A DNA stretch of 59,202 nt, taken from the NCBI GenBank assembly GCA_944393375.1, contig CALXZX010000007.1, forward strand, positions 1-59,202, in the 5' to 3' direction. Positions 43,216-52,904 of the stretch are shown here, in pieces. Under the pieces are notes generated by a model that did no database searches, had not been told where the DNA came from, and was given only the letters and a program-made list of their open reading frames with translations. Numbering within the stretch: position 1 is the stretch's first letter; each line of letters opens with the position of its first letter. The position numbers were made by a program, and so were the translations under genes. This DNA is from an uncultured Clostridia bacterium (GTDB lineage: Bacteria; Bacillota; Clostridia; TANB77; CAG-508).

Positions 43216-43272
43216 CCTTTTATTCATTTTCATATATTAACTATATTTTCTATCAATTTATATAATTCCTTT

Positions 43273-44622
43273 CTAATCTACGTCTACCTGCATTTCTCCT
43301 AGTATATTTTCTTCTTCTCCATTATCTGTTATTTTTCTTTCAACTGGTACAATTTTTATACTATTAAGATTTTCTTTCTTTTCTATAATAATATATTCTG
43401 TTAGATACATTGTTGCATTCTCAAAGTTTTTATATGTTCCAATGTCTCCTGTTGCCCATTCTTCTGTTTTTCCATCTTGGTAAGTAATTGTTCTTTTTAC
43501 TTCATATTGGCAAGAGCTAAGTGGATTGTTATTACTATCATAAATATTAAAATCTATTAAACCAATATGGTCTTTATTTCTATTACTAGATAAGCTTTGC
43601 AAACTGACATCATTTATTGTTGTAGATACTTTTGCAATTATTTGTAATGGTGTTACTTTTACTTCTTCTACTTTCTTGTTCATCTTTTTATAACTTACTT
43701 CTGCATTTTCTGGATAAATTACTTTTGTATTTTGAAGTGCCTTTTTCTTAGATACCTCTACTTCAAAATTTCCACCTATATTTATATACCTAGCATTGTT
43801 TGGTGTATTAACAGTCTGTATTCCACTTTCTGTTTCCTTTTTTTCACCCGTATTTGCTAGTATAACATTATTTAAAGAAATCTCAAAACTTTCTTTGTTA
43901 TCTAATTCATCATCAGTCAATAAAAATAATTGGTATACCTTATATTCATAATCTGAAATTTTTGTTACTGTTTGAATTGTTTTTGTCCAAAATTCTTCAT
44001 CATCTATAATTATATTATATGTAGGTTCACTAGCATAAAAAGTACTACCATATTCTTCTCGTCTTTGACCAAAAAATATTAACTCTACTGTATTTAAAGT
44101 ATCTTTTGCACTTAACATATGATTATAATATGGGGTTTCCCCTGTATTTTTATATTGTTTTTCATCCATTTCTTTTGCATTTTGTAAATCTTCTTCCGTT
44201 ATGATGCTTTCTCCTAATCTGAGATAATTTTTGTCTTCTTTACTTAGTTTTACATCAAATTCTAATATCGTAAATCCTTCATCACATACTGTTGAAACTA
44301 AATCAATTTTTGTCTCATTATAAGCTACTTCTTGTCCTTCAACATTTACTTTATAGTTTTCATATTCATCTGAAAATCGAATACCTATCCATTCTAAAAC
44401 TGGTTTTCCTTCTATCGTTCCTCCAAAAGCTGCATAAACTGATATGCTTCCTACAAATACAACTATAATTGAAGCTATGACAGTTACCAATTTTTTTATA
44501 TAGTGCTTCCATTGTTTTTTATGTTTATGCTTCAATGTATTTTGTATTCTATACTCTATTTTTAGAGGAATTTTCGCATCTTGTTTACTTGATAACTTTA
44601 ATAATTCTTCAATATCTCTCAT
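43273..44622 (-). CDS. DUF4179 protein, membrane partner of ECF sigma factor (module 1)
   Basis: About 449 residues. N-terminal cytoplasmic part with MRDIEELLKLSSKQDAKIP, a membrane helix at about 42-62 (LVTVIASIIVVFVGSISVYA), and a large outer domain (DUF4179) to the end. Such proteins sit beside ECF sigma genes in Clostridia and are presumed anti-sigma or sensor proteins. The ATG at 44622 has AAGGAGG upstream; a TTG further upstream overlaps that site. It overlaps the sigma gene by 14 bp, so they are translationally coupled. Confidence 0.85.
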   Translation of the reverse strand: MRDIEELLKLSSKQDAKIPLKIEYRIQNTLKHKHKKQWKHYIKKLVTVIASIIVVFVGSISVYAAFGGTIEGKPVLEWIGIRFSDEYENYKVNVEGQEVAYNETKIDLVSTVCDEGFTILEFDVKLSKEDKNYLRLGESIITEEDLQNAKEMDEKQYKNTGETPYYNHMLSAKDTLNTVELIFFGQRREEYGSTFYASEPTYNIIIDDEEFWTKTIQTVTKISDYEYKVYQLFLLTDDELDNKESFEISLNNVILANTGEKKETESGIQTVNTPNNARYINIGGNFEVEVSKKKALQNTKVIYPENAEVSYKKMNKKVEEVKVTPLQIIAKVSTTINDVSLQSLSSNRNKDHIGLIDFNIYDSNNNPLSSCQYEVKRTITYQDGKTEEWATGDIGTYKNFENATMYLTEYIIIEKKENLNSIKIVPVERKITDNGEEENILGEMQVDVD

Positions 44623-45133
44623 CTTTTCCTCCTTCAAATTGTTTTTTTAATTTCTGCTTACTTCTGGAAATTTTACTCCTAATAGTACTTTCCTTTTTCT
44701 TTAAAATTTTACTGATTTCTTTTGTTGTATAACCTGAACAATAATATAGTGTTAATATTAATTTTTCATCTGCTTCTAAATTTCTAATTAACATATCAAA
44801 TCCTATGTTTTCTTCATATGTTTCTTTTGTTTCAATATATTTTTCAATTTCATTCCCTTCAAAAGATATCGTACGTTTACGCTTTTTTCTATGTATTTTA
44901 TTATATTCATTTATAAGAATTCGAATTGTCCAAGTCTTAAATAATGTATTATCTCTTAATTTATGGATATTTTTAAAACATAATAATATAGTTTCTTGTA
45001 TGGCATCTGCTATATCATCATCATTTTGTAATCTTGCTTTTGCTATTAAATACATTTCTTTTTCCATTAACAAAATTAATTCATCAAAAGCTTTCTCATC
45101 TTTATTTTTTGCTCTTTCTACTAATTCCTCCAC
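44609..45133 (-). CDS. ECF sigma factor (module 1)
   Basis: 174 residues with sigma2 (DELILLMEKEMYLIAKARLQNDDDIADAIQETILLCFKNIHKLRD) and sigma4 (LILTLYYCSGYTTKEISKILKKKESTIRSKISRSKQKLKK) domains. Typical length. The start is GTG at 45133, with GGAGG upstream. It is the upstream partner of the DUF4179 gene. It directs RNA polymerase to envelope-stress promoters, none of which I can assign. Confidence 0.92.
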   Translation of the reverse strand: MEELVERAKNKDEKAFDELILLMEKEMYLIAKARLQNDDDIADAIQETILLCFKNIHKLRDNTLFKTWTIRILINEYNKIHRKKRKRTISFEGNEIEKYIETKETYEENIGFDMLIRNLEADEKLILTLYYCSGYTTKEISKILKKKESTIRSKISRSKQKLKKQFEGGKDERY

Positions 45134-45290
45134 TTTTTATCCTCCAACTTTATCTTATATGTACATATCTGACACTTATTAGATTAATTTAAATTATTTT
45201 TTTGTTGCACTAAAAAGGATTTTTTATTATATAGTATTCTTATATCATAATTTCTAGTTATGTAACTTCCTTGTATCTTCAAATATATAA

Positions 45291-45340
45291 AAATAAATCC
45301 AAGTTATCAAATTTTTTTACCTAATAACTTGAATTTATTT
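45291..45340 (-). terminator. Terminator of ECF module 2
   Basis: A 17-bp stem with one mismatch (45291-45307, 45324-45340), starting 10 bp after the stop at 45350. Confidence 0.65.
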
Positions 45341-45349
45341 TAGAATCTT

Positions 45350-46000
45350 TTATTTTTTTCTTTTATATTTTGCAACTTTTATTATGATAAATATTATTGC
45401 AATTAGCAAAATAATTGAACACCCGATTATAATTCCATTACTCATTTTTTCTATTTCTTGGTTTGCTAACTGATTATCTGTTTTTTCTCCTTGTATTTGT
45501 ATGTTTTCCACTTCTTCTTGTGAATGTGTCTTTTTATATTCTTCAAATCGTTTTGCAAATTCATCATAGCCTTCTGGCGTTTCTCCTATATATTCTACTT
45601 GATGTTGTCCATCTTCTACTTTTATTTTAATATAGCATATATTCGTTTTTACATACCAAATAAATTCATGTCCTCCCCATAATCCAATTTCTGGTTCTCC
45701 ATAATTCCATTCTGTATTTTCAATTGAAACAGGTGTTACTACAAATTCAATATCTGCTATATATTCATTATCACTAATTGTTCTAATGCCAAGTGTATTT
45801 AGCTGATAATCTATAATTCTGCTATTTTCTGGTATTTCTTCACTTTTATAACCTTCTATCCATTCTTCAAAAATATCTTCTATTATTCTACTTCTCTCAT
45901 TTGAATCAACACTTTCTGCTGCAAATACTATATTAGAAAAACTAATTATGCCAATTATCATAATACAAAAAATACTGGATATTTTGCTTTTTAATTTCAT
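45350..46000 (-). CDS. Secreted, C-terminally anchored protein, unknown (module 2)
   Basis: About 216 residues from the ATG at 46000 (46012 is an alternative start overlapping the upstream stop). A signal peptide at the N-terminus (ISSIFCIMIIGIISFSNIVFAAES) and a C-terminal membrane helix with a basic tail (GIIIGCSIILLIAIIFIII then KVAKYKRKK). The middle domain contains WNYGEPEIGLWGGHEFIWYV. I do not recognise it. It is co-transcribed with the DUF4179 and sigma genes of module 2, suggesting a sensor or target of that sigma factor. Confidence 0.65.
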   Translation of the reverse strand: MKLKSKISSIFCIMIIGIISFSNIVFAAESVDSNERSRIIEDIFEEWIEGYKSEEIPENSRIIDYQLNTLGIRTISDNEYIADIEFVVTPVSIENTEWNYGEPEIGLWGGHEFIWYVKTNICYIKIKVEDGQHQVEYIGETPEGYDEFAKRFEEYKKTHSQEEVENIQIQGEKTDNQLANQEIEKMSNGIIIGCSIILLIAIIFIIIKVAKYKRKK

Positions 46001-46004
46001 ACAA

Positions 46005-47291
46005 TTATTCATCCCCTTTCTCTAGAACTACTTCTTCTGTCTGCCCTTTATATTCAAAATGAACAATTACTTTTTTGGTTTCATTATATTTGGTTAAATC
46101 AAACATACCTTTAAATGTCAAAATTCCTTCTTCACTTATAGCTTTTGAACCATTTTCATTTGGTCCTTGTATTAATGTAAATTTTTTGCCATTTTCATTT
46201 GTTAAATATATTGTCATATCTGTCAATTCATATGCTTTTCGATAATATTCTTTATAGGCATCTGTTTGACGCTCTTTCCAACTAATATACCCTAAAATAT
46301 CTACATTTTTAAGTGGATCATCATCTGATAAACTATCATAAAAATCATGTTCCAAAAATGATGGATATTGTGGTTTTGGTTCTGTCTTTATTTTTGCCGT
46401 TATTTCCATTCCTGTATCATATAATGTTGCTGTTTCTACTTGATAATCTTCATTGCTTGTATCTGTTTGCACATAAACAACAGATTGTCTATTATACATA
46501 TTTTCTGGAACAGCTATATCAAACTGCCAATCACCTGTAAGGATAATTTCTTCTTCTCCCATAGAAGTTCCTTCATTTTTAGATATATTAATTTTCGTCA
46601 TATCCACTGTTAATGTTTTACTTTTTGGATAATGACTATCTCCTCCTGTATAAATATTATAAACCACTTTTACATGATTTCCTTCTCTTTGAACAGGAAT
46701 AATATTAACACCACTTCCAATGTACATATTTTTATCCATTGCCTCATTATAGTTCAATCCTAAATTCTTCTCTTTACTAAATTCTTCATATCTAACCCCT
46801 GTTGGACAATATAATACAACATTGTTTTCATCTGATATGACTAAGTCTGAAAAATTAAATTTCCATATTTCATCTGCTGTTACAATCTCTTTTGCTTTTT
46901 CAGATAGTTCTACATCAAATGAAATACTTAAGTTAAAATCATCCATAACAAACTCTGATACTTTTACTTTTGTTTCCACATCTTCTATGATTTCACCTGT
47001 TTGTGTATTTTCCACAGTTGTATTTGCATTTTCATATTCCATATCTGTATTCTCAATATACCCCTCATTCATTGCTGTTTCCATACCTTTACCTGTCATA
47101 AAGAAATTATCATATAATTTTGTAGAAATATCTTTTGCAAAAACAATTCCTGTTATGGATAAACAACAAATCATAACTGTTAATGTACTTTGCAATATCT
47201 TTTTTGTTCTTTCATGTTTTTTATGGACTGTCCTAAAATTTTCAATAGCAATATTTTCTTGAATATTTTTAAAAATTTTTTCCTTTCCCAT
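46005..47291 (-). CDS. DUF4179 protein, membrane partner of ECF sigma factor (module 2)
   Basis: 428 residues. N-terminal cytoplasmic part, membrane helix about 32-52 (ILQSTLTVMICCLSITGIVFA), and a large outer domain with KVSEFVMDDFNLSISFDVELS and IILTGDWQFDIAVPENMYNRQ, the same layout as the protein at 43273 but divergent. GGAGG precedes ATG. It follows the ECF sigma gene by 2 bp. A presumed anti-sigma or sensor of the envelope. Confidence 0.85.
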   Translation of the reverse strand: MGKEKIFKNIQENIAIENFRTVHKKHERTKKILQSTLTVMICCLSITGIVFAKDISTKLYDNFFMTGKGMETAMNEGYIENTDMEYENANTTVENTQTGEIIEDVETKVKVSEFVMDDFNLSISFDVELSEKAKEIVTADEIWKFNFSDLVISDENNVVLYCPTGVRYEEFSKEKNLGLNYNEAMDKNMYIGSGVNIIPVQREGNHVKVVYNIYTGGDSHYPKSKTLTVDMTKINISKNEGTSMGEEEIILTGDWQFDIAVPENMYNRQSVVYVQTDTSNEDYQVETATLYDTGMEITAKIKTEPKPQYPSFLEHDFYDSLSDDDPLKNVDILGYISWKERQTDAYKEYYRKAYELTDMTIYLTNENGKKFTLIQGPNENGSKAISEEGILTFKGMFDLTKYNETKKVIVHFEYKGQTEEVVLEKGDE

Positions 47292-47293
47292 TT

Positions 47294-47830
47294 TTAAAAA
47301 CCTCCTATTTTTAAAATTTCTTTTATCTTTTTTCTTGTTCTGTGTAATTTTGTTTTTACATTACTATTACTTAGATTCATTTCTTTCGCAATTTGTTTTA
47401 CTTTTTTCCCTTCATAATAAAATTTTTTAAATACTTCATATTCTGTGTCCCCTAGTGCTTTTAGGTTTTTTGTAATACAATCATTCATTTCCTTTTGTTC
47501 TACAATATTATCTACATTAAAATAACTAATCATCTCATTTTCATATTGAGAAAATTCCATCATCTTACTAAGTTCTCTATATTTTTTATAAATCAGCCTT
47601 TTCGTAATACCTGCTATATATGGACTAAACACTGCTTTTCTATCTAATCTATCTTTATTTTTCCATAAAATTAGAAATACATCTGCTATGATTTCTTCTT
47701 CATCTTCTAATTTAATAGCATGTTTATTTTTTATAATTGTACTTACATAGTGATAGTACTCATCAAACACTCTTGGCATATCTAATTGATTATCTACTAT
47801 ATAACTCTCTATTGTATTTTCTTTTTTCAT
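47294..47830 (-). CDS. ECF sigma factor (module 2)
   Basis: 178 residues. Sigma2 with FDEYYHYVSTIIKNKHAIKLEDEEEIIADVFLILWKNKDRLD, and sigma4 with DTEYEVFKKFYYEGKKVKQIAKEMNLSNSNVKTKLHRTRKKIKEIL. AAAGGAG precedes ATG. It heads module 2 and is separated from module 3 by two repeats. Confidence 0.92.
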   Translation of the reverse strand: MKKENTIESYIVDNQLDMPRVFDEYYHYVSTIIKNKHAIKLEDEEEIIADVFLILWKNKDRLDRKAVFSPYIAGITKRLIYKKYRELSKMMEFSQYENEMISYFNVDNIVEQKEMNDCITKNLKALGDTEYEVFKKFYYEGKKVKQIAKEMNLSNSNVKTKLHRTRKKIKEILKIGGF

Positions 47831-47895
47831 CTTTTTCTCCTTTGATACATACTTTCCATCTATATATTTACCATTTTTTAAAAAAGGTTACAACT

Positions 47896-47935
47896 TTTTG
47901 TCCTTTTGGGGACGTTTCTTTTTGGACATTTTTAC
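47896..47935 (+). repeat. GGGGACGTTTC hairpin repeat, copy C
   Basis: TTTTTGTCCTTTTGGGGACG and onward: identical to copy A over GGGGACGTTTCTTTTTGGAC and the following ATTTTT. The left arm is slightly changed. Confidence 0.6.
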
Positions 47936-47946
47936 TACAATAAAAA

Positions 47947-47991
47947 GAACCCAAATTTGTTAAACACTTTTTTGTCTAATAATTTAGGTTC
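47947..47991. repeat. GAACCC hairpin repeat, simple form
   Basis: GAACCCAAATTTGTTA pairs with TAATAATTTAGGTTC around a loop AACACTTTTTTGTC. It can serve as a terminator for module 3. Confidence 0.5.
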
Positions 47992-48015
47992 TTTTCTATT
48001 TATTAGAATTTTCTT

Positions 48016-48897
48016 TTATTGATTATCTTCTACCAATGTATATTCTGTTTCATCTGGTTCTTGCATATCTTCATCTGTAACAGTTCCAAAAGAATATTCA
48101 TATTGTATTGTAATTATACCTCTATCTTCTCCATTTACTGAAACTGACTGTATAGTTTGCAATACTAAACCTGTATCTTTTTCTATGTAGAATTCCAACG
48201 CAGGTATTTCTTCTTTATATGCAGTTTTTAATATATAACAATCTTTTCCATTAACTTTTCCTGTTGTTATTTTATATGACCTACTCATTATAAATAAAGT
48301 TTTTATAGAATCATAGTATGTGTAATTATTTAACGGGTTATATAGATATTGCCCATCCATAATATATAAATTTTTATAGTCAGAGCCATCCACAAAAGTT
48401 CTATTTTGATTTGGATATATATATTGCATACTTTTTACATTATCTTCTGGATATGTCATCACATGTTTTTCTATGCCATCTTTATAATAATTGTCATAAG
48501 TTGCTACTGTTTGAGAAGGATAATATGAAGTTTTTATATATACATTATCACTCTGTTGTTCATAATCTTTAAATTTATTTTGTAAAGAAGCTATAATCAT
48601 CATATTTCTTCCTGGAAAAGCAATAAATAAGACTACAATTATAAGTATAATCGATAATAAACTCATTTTTAATATTCTTAATTTATGATTATATTTCTTG
48701 ATGTATTTGATTTTCTTTTTTTCTCCTTTTTTATCTTCTACTAAAATTTCTTTTTTCATAGCATCTAAAATTTTTTTACATTCTTTACACTCATTGATAT
48801 GTTCTTCAATATATGTATTTGTTTCTTTACTTGTTAGTTTATCAATATAGTTTGGTAATAAATCTTGAACAATTTTACAATCCTTTTTCTCTTTCAT
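48016..48897 (-). CDS. Anti-sigma factor with zinc finger and LolA/RseB-like domain (module 3)
   Basis: About 293 residues from the ATG at 48897 (GGAGGGGG upstream). N-terminal zinc-binding anti-sigma motif ETNTYIEEHINECKECKKIL (HX3CX2C type), membrane helix about 78-98 (MSLLSIILIIVVLFIAF), then an outer domain ending in NGKDCYILK, EFYIEKDTGLVLQTIQ and YSFGTVTDEDMQEPD, similar to LolA/MucB sensors. It overlaps its sigma gene by about 23 bp. The outer domain probably senses lipid or envelope damage. Its C-terminal part is closely related to the protein at 56781. Confidence 0.85.
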   Translation of the reverse strand: MKEKKDCKIVQDLLPNYIDKLTSKETNTYIEEHINECKECKKILDAMKKEILVEDKKGEKKKIKYIKKYNHKLRILKMSLLSIILIIVVLFIAFPGRNMMIIASLQNKFKDYEQQSDNVYIKTSYYPSQTVATYDNYYKDGIEKHVMTYPEDNVKSMQYIYPNQNRTFVDGSDYKNLYIMDGQYLYNPLNNYTYYDSIKTLFIMSRSYKITTGKVNGKDCYILKTAYKEEIPALEFYIEKDTGLVLQTIQSVSVNGEDRGIITIQYEYSFGTVTDEDMQEPDETEYTLVEDNQ

Positions 48898-49378
48898 TTT
48901 CATCCCCCTCCTTCAACTTCTGTTTTCCTCTATAAAAAGTGACTCTCGCCCAGTTTTCTGTCTGGTTTAAAATCATTCCTATTTCTTTAAAAGATAATTC
49001 TCCTGTGATTCTTAAATAAACAACTTCTCTTGTTTTTTCATCTAGCTTTTGTAACTTTTTATATAATATCATTTTTTCTTCATTCTGAATTACTTTTTCT
49101 TCTGTATTATCTGAATCTTTTATTTCAAGAAAAGTATCTTCACTTGTTTCTAGCTTTTTTCTATTTTTTCTACATTCGTCATACCATAAGTTTTTTGCAA
49201 TTTGACATAGCCATACAGATATTTTACAGTCACCTTTAAAAGTATGTATCTTTTTTACTGCTCGATAAAAGGTTTCTTGTGTTAGTTCTTCAGCAATATC
49301 ACTATTACGAGTTAAACAGAATAAATATTTATATACTGTTTCAAAATATTGTTCATATATTTGCTCCATATTCTGCAT
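48875..49378 (-). CDS. ECF sigma factor (module 3)
   Basis: 167 residues. Sigma2 with YFETVYKYLFCLTRNSDIAEELTQETFYRAVKKIHTFKGDCKISVWLCQIAKNLWYDECR, the SigW-like pattern, and sigma4 with LDEKTREVVYLRITGELSFKEIGMILNQTENWARVTFYRGKQKLKE. GGGGGATAAAGTT precedes ATG. Coupled to the zinc-finger anti-sigma gene. Confidence 0.95.
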   Translation of the reverse strand: MQNMEQIYEQYFETVYKYLFCLTRNSDIAEELTQETFYRAVKKIHTFKGDCKISVWLCQIAKNLWYDECRKNRKKLETSEDTFLEIKDSDNTEEKVIQNEEKMILYKKLQKLDEKTREVVYLRITGELSFKEIGMILNQTENWARVTFYRGKQKLKEGDENEREKGL

Positions 49379-49439
49379 AACTTTATCCCCCTTTGTATAT
49401 ATGACGTATGAATTTCATTTTCGTTACAATTTATCTTAA

Positions 49440-49478
49440 AGAATGTCGCATTGACAAACGATCTCAATGCGACATTCT
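49440..49478 (-). terminator. carB terminator
   Basis: A 15-bp perfect stem, AGAATGTCGCATTGA with TCAATGCGACATTCT, 3 bp after the stop. Confidence 0.8.
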
Positions 49479-49481
49479 ACT

Positions 49482-52400
49482 CTATTCATCAATTGTTGAT
49501 ATTCCAAGTGTTATTTCTTCTAACACATCAAGTACTGCTCTTACAGTATCTAATGCTGTAAACATTGGTACATTATTTTGTGTTGCACATCTTCTGATAT
49601 AGCTTCCATCTGTTTCTTGATCTATAGAATCAATATTTCTTGTATTAATTACATAGCTAACATATCCTTTTCTTAAAGATTCTAGAATTTCTTCACTACC
49701 TTCACTAATTTTCTTTTTCACTCTTGTTCTAATACCATGTTCTTTTAAGAATTTAGCAGTTCCTTTTGTTGCTTCTATATTAAATCCTAAGTTATAAAAT
49801 CTTCTAATTAATGGTAATGCTTCTTCTTTATCTTTATCTGCTATCGTTACAAATATGGTTCCATAGTTTGCAAGCTTCATTCCTGATGATTGTAGTGCTT
49901 TATATAATGCTCTGGTTAATTTTTTATCATATCCAATGGCTTCTCCTGTTGATTTCATTTCAGGAGAAAGTGTGGCATCTAATCCTGATAATTTTGAGAA
50001 TGAGAATGCTGGTGCTTTTACATACCATTTTTCTTTCTCTTTTGGATATACTTGCGTTATTCCTTGTTCTTTTAAAGATTTTCCAAGCATAACTAATGTT
50101 CCGATATCAGCTAAAGAATATCCTGTAGATTTTGAAATAAATGGCACAGTTCTTGATGACCTTGGATTTACTTCTATGACATACACATCTTCATTTTTAT
50201 CTACAATAAATTGAATATTATATAATCCAACAATACCAATACCTAAACCTAATTTTACTGTATAATCTATGATTGTATCTTTTGCTTTTTGACTGACACT
50301 AAAGGTTGGATATACACTAATACTATCTCCTGAGTGAATTCCTGTTTTTTCAACATGTTCCATTATTCCAGGTATGAATACATCTTTTCCATCACATACA
50401 GCATCCACTTCTAATTCTTTTCCTGTTATGTATTTATCTACTAATACAGGTTGTTCTGTATTGATTTCAACAGCTGTTTTCAAATATTTTTCTAATGCTC
50501 TTTGATTAGAAACAATTTGCATAGCTCTGCCACCTAATACATAACTTGGTCTTACTAGAACTGGATATCCAATTTCTTTAGCAACTTTGATTCCATCTTC
50601 TATATTGGTTACAGCCTCTCCTCTAGGTTGTAATAGTTTTAAGTCTTTCATAACTCTTTCAAATGCATCTCTATTTTCTGCTTTTTCAATGGCATTTACA
50701 TCTGTACCAATGATTTTAACACCTAGATTTGAAAGTGGTCCTGCAAGGTTAATGGCTGTTTGTCCACCCAAAGCTGCTACGACTCCTTCTGGTTTTTCTA
50801 GTTCTACAATATTCATAACATCTTCTATAGTTAATGGTTCAAAATATAGCTTATCACTCGTTGTGTAATCTGTTGAAACAGTTTCTGGGTTGTTATTGAT
50901 AATGATTGCTTCATATCCTGCTTCTTTAATTGTTTTTACTGCATGTACTGTAGAATAGTCAAATTCTACACCTTGTCCAATTCTAATTGGTCCTGCGCCT
51001 AATACAATAATTTTTTTCTTGTCACTTATAATGGATTCATTTTCTTCTTCATATGTTGAATAGAAATATGGTACATAACTTTCAAACTCACTACTACATG
51101 TATCTATCATTTTATATACAGGATATATGTTATTTTTCTTTCTCAATTCATAAATATCATTTTCTTTTTTCTTCCATACTTGTGCAATATATTTATCACT
51201 AAATCCCATTTTCTTAACAGTTTTTAATGTATCAATATCTCCTACATTTTTCTTTAACACTTTTTCCATTTCAACAATATGTTTCATTTTTTCTAAGAAA
51301 AACATATCAATTTTTGTTGTGTCATAAATTAATCCTACATCCACATTTCTTCTCATTAATTCTGCAATTGCATAAATTCTATCATCTGTTCCATCTTTTA
51401 TATATGTCATCATGTCTTCTGTTTCCATTTTATCAAATTTCTTATGATGAATATGACATACACCTGTTTCTAATGATCTTACTGCTTTTAATAAACTTTC
51501 TTCAAATGTTCTTCCTACACTCATGACTTCTCCTGTTGCCTTCATTTGTGTACTTAATTTATTTGAAGCAAGTGTAAATTTGTCAAATGGAAATCTTGGT
51601 ATTTTGCAAACAATATAGTCTAATGCTGGTTCAAAACTTGCTGGTGTATTAGCTAATGGGATTTCTTCTAATCTCATACCAACTGCTATTTTTGCTGAAA
51701 CTCTAGCAATTGGATATCCACTTGCTTTTGAAGCTAATGCTGATGAACGAGATACCCTTGGATTTACTTCAATAACATAATAGTTGAAAGAATGTGGGTC
51801 TAAAGCAAATTGAACATTACATCCACCTTCTATTTTTAAGGCTCTAATAATTTTTAAGGCACTATCTCTTAATAGTTGATATTCCTTATTGGTTAATGTT
51901 TGGCTTGGTGCCACAACAATAGAATCTCCTGTGTGGATACCTACTGGGTCTAAGTTTTCCATATTACAAATGGTAATAGCTGTATCATTATGGTCTCTCA
52001 TTACTTCATATTCAATCTCTTTATATCCTTTAATACTTTTTTCTACTAATACTTGATTTACTGGAGAAAGTTTTAAAGCATGTTTTAATAATGGTTTTAA
52101 TTCTTGTTCATTATCTGCAAATCCTCCACCTGTTCCTCCTAAAGTAAAAGCTGGTCTTAAAACAACTGGATATCCAATTTTGTTAGCTGCTGCTACTCCT
52201 TCTTCTTCTGATTCTGCAATAATAGATTCTAAGACAGGTTCTCCTAATTCTTGGCATAGTTCTTTGAATTTTTCTCTATCTTCTGCCTTTTCAATGCTTT
52301 CACTACTTGTTCCTAAAAGTTCTACTTGACATTCTTGCAAAATTCCTTTTCTATATAACTGCATAGCGATATTTAATCCAGTTTGTCCTCCAATTCCTGG

Positions 52401-52661
52401 TAAAATAGCATCTGGTCTTTCATATCTAATAATTTTTGCAACATATTCTAATGTTAATGGTTCCATATATACTTTATCAGCAATGGCTGTGTCTGTCATA
52501 ATCGTTGCTGGGTTGGAATTAACTAATATAACTTTATATCCTTCTTCTTTTAGTGCTAAACAAGCTTGTGTTCCAGCATAGTCAAATTCTGCTGCTTGTC
52601 CAATCACAATTGGTCCAGAACCAATTACTAGTACAGTTTTTATATCTTTTCTTTTTGGCAT
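49482..52661 (-). CDS. carB: Carbamoyl-phosphate synthase large subunit
   Basis: Makes carbamoyl phosphate for pyrimidine and arginine synthesis from bicarbonate, ATP and ammonia supplied by CarA. About 1059 residues, the usual length, from the ATG at 52661 ([21 protein letters not shown]), with AAAGGA 9 bases upstream. Two homologous ATP-grasp halves are visible: the first starts at [20 protein letters not shown], the second at [19 protein letters not shown]. Motifs [13 protein letters not shown] and [12 protein letters not shown] mark the ATP sites. The C-terminal MGS-like domain ([20 protein letters not shown]) binds allosteric effectors. It follows carA after 243 bp with two hairpins. Confidence 0.96.
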   Translation of the reverse strand: MPKRKDIKTVLVIGSGPIVIGQAAEFDYAGTQACLALKEEGYKVILVNSNPATIMTDTAIADKVYMEPLTLEYVAKIIRYERPDAILPGIGGQTGLNIAMQLYRKGILQECQVELLGTSSESIEKAEDREKFKELCQELGEPVLESIIAESEEEGVAAANKIGYPVVLRPAFTLGGTGGGFADNEQELKPLLKHALKLSPVNQVLVEKSIKGYKEIEYEVMRDHNDTAITICNMENLDPVGIHTGDSIVVAPSQTLTNKEYQLLRDSALKIIRALKIEGGCNVQFALDPHSFNYYVIEVNPRVSRSSALASKASGYPIARVSAKIAVGMRLEEIPLANTPASFEPALDYIVCKIPRFPFDKFTLASNKLSTQMKATGEVMSVGRTFEESLLKAVRSLETGVCHIHHKKFDKMETEDMMTYIKDGTDDRIYAIAELMRRNVDVGLIYDTTKIDMFFLEKMKHIVEMEKVLKKNVGDIDTLKTVKKMGFSDKYIAQVWKKKENDIYELRKKNNIYPVYKMIDTCSSEFESYVPYFYSTYEEENESIISDKKKIIVLGAGPIRIGQGVEFDYSTVHAVKTIKEAGYEAIIINNNPETVSTDYTTSDKLYFEPLTIEDVMNIVELEKPEGVVAALGGQTAINLAGPLSNLGVKIIGTDVNAIEKAENRDAFERVMKDLKLLQPRGEAVTNIEDGIKVAKEIGYPVLVRPSYVLGGRAMQIVSNQRALEKYLKTAVEINTEQPVLVDKYITGKELEVDAVCDGKDVFIPGIMEHVEKTGIHSGDSISVYPTFSVSQKAKDTIIDYTVKLGLGIGIVGLYNIQFIVDKNEDVYVIEVNPRSSRTVPFISKSTGYSLADIGTLVMLGKSLKEQGITQVYPKEKEKWYVKAPAFSFSKLSGLDATLSPEMKSTGEAIGYDKKLTRALYKALQSSGMKLANYGTIFVTIADKDKEEALPLIRRFYNLGFNIEATKGTAKFLKEHGIRTRVKKKISEGSEEILESLRKGYVSYVINTRNIDSIDQETDGSYIRRCATQNNVPMFTALDTVRAVLDVLEEITLGISTIDE

Positions 52662-52835
52662 TTTATTCATTCCTTTCTTTAAAAAACGATTTCTATTTCC
52701 AATTTGTTTTGCTGATTTGTTTTTCTGAATTTGGAAAAGAATTGGTATATTCAATTATTGTATAGAAAAAATCTGCTTTTATCTTGACCATATATAGATT
52801 TTTTCGTATACAAAGAGGTTAAGCTTCCTATATTT

Positions 52836-52897
52836 GTGAAGTACTGCAAAGCAGTCTTCACATCTATGCGTCGAAATCTTTGATTTCGCTAACGCAT
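52836..52897 (-). other. Two tandem hairpins between carA and carB
   Basis: Hairpin 1 (52866-52897): ATGCGT...ACGCAT plus CGAAATC/GATTTCG. Hairpin 2 (52836-52861): GTGAAG/CTTCAC plus CTGC/GCAG. Both are richer in G+C than the surroundings and lack a T-run. They may set the relative amount of carA and carB mRNA, or be a short repeat. Confidence 0.5.
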
Positions 52898-52904
52898 GCT
52901 TTTC

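Noticed and set aside
49811..51526. Plus-strand open frames inside carB
   Set aside because: They are antisense shadows of a certain gene, with no ribosome sites and low-complexity Leu/Ser/Phe products.
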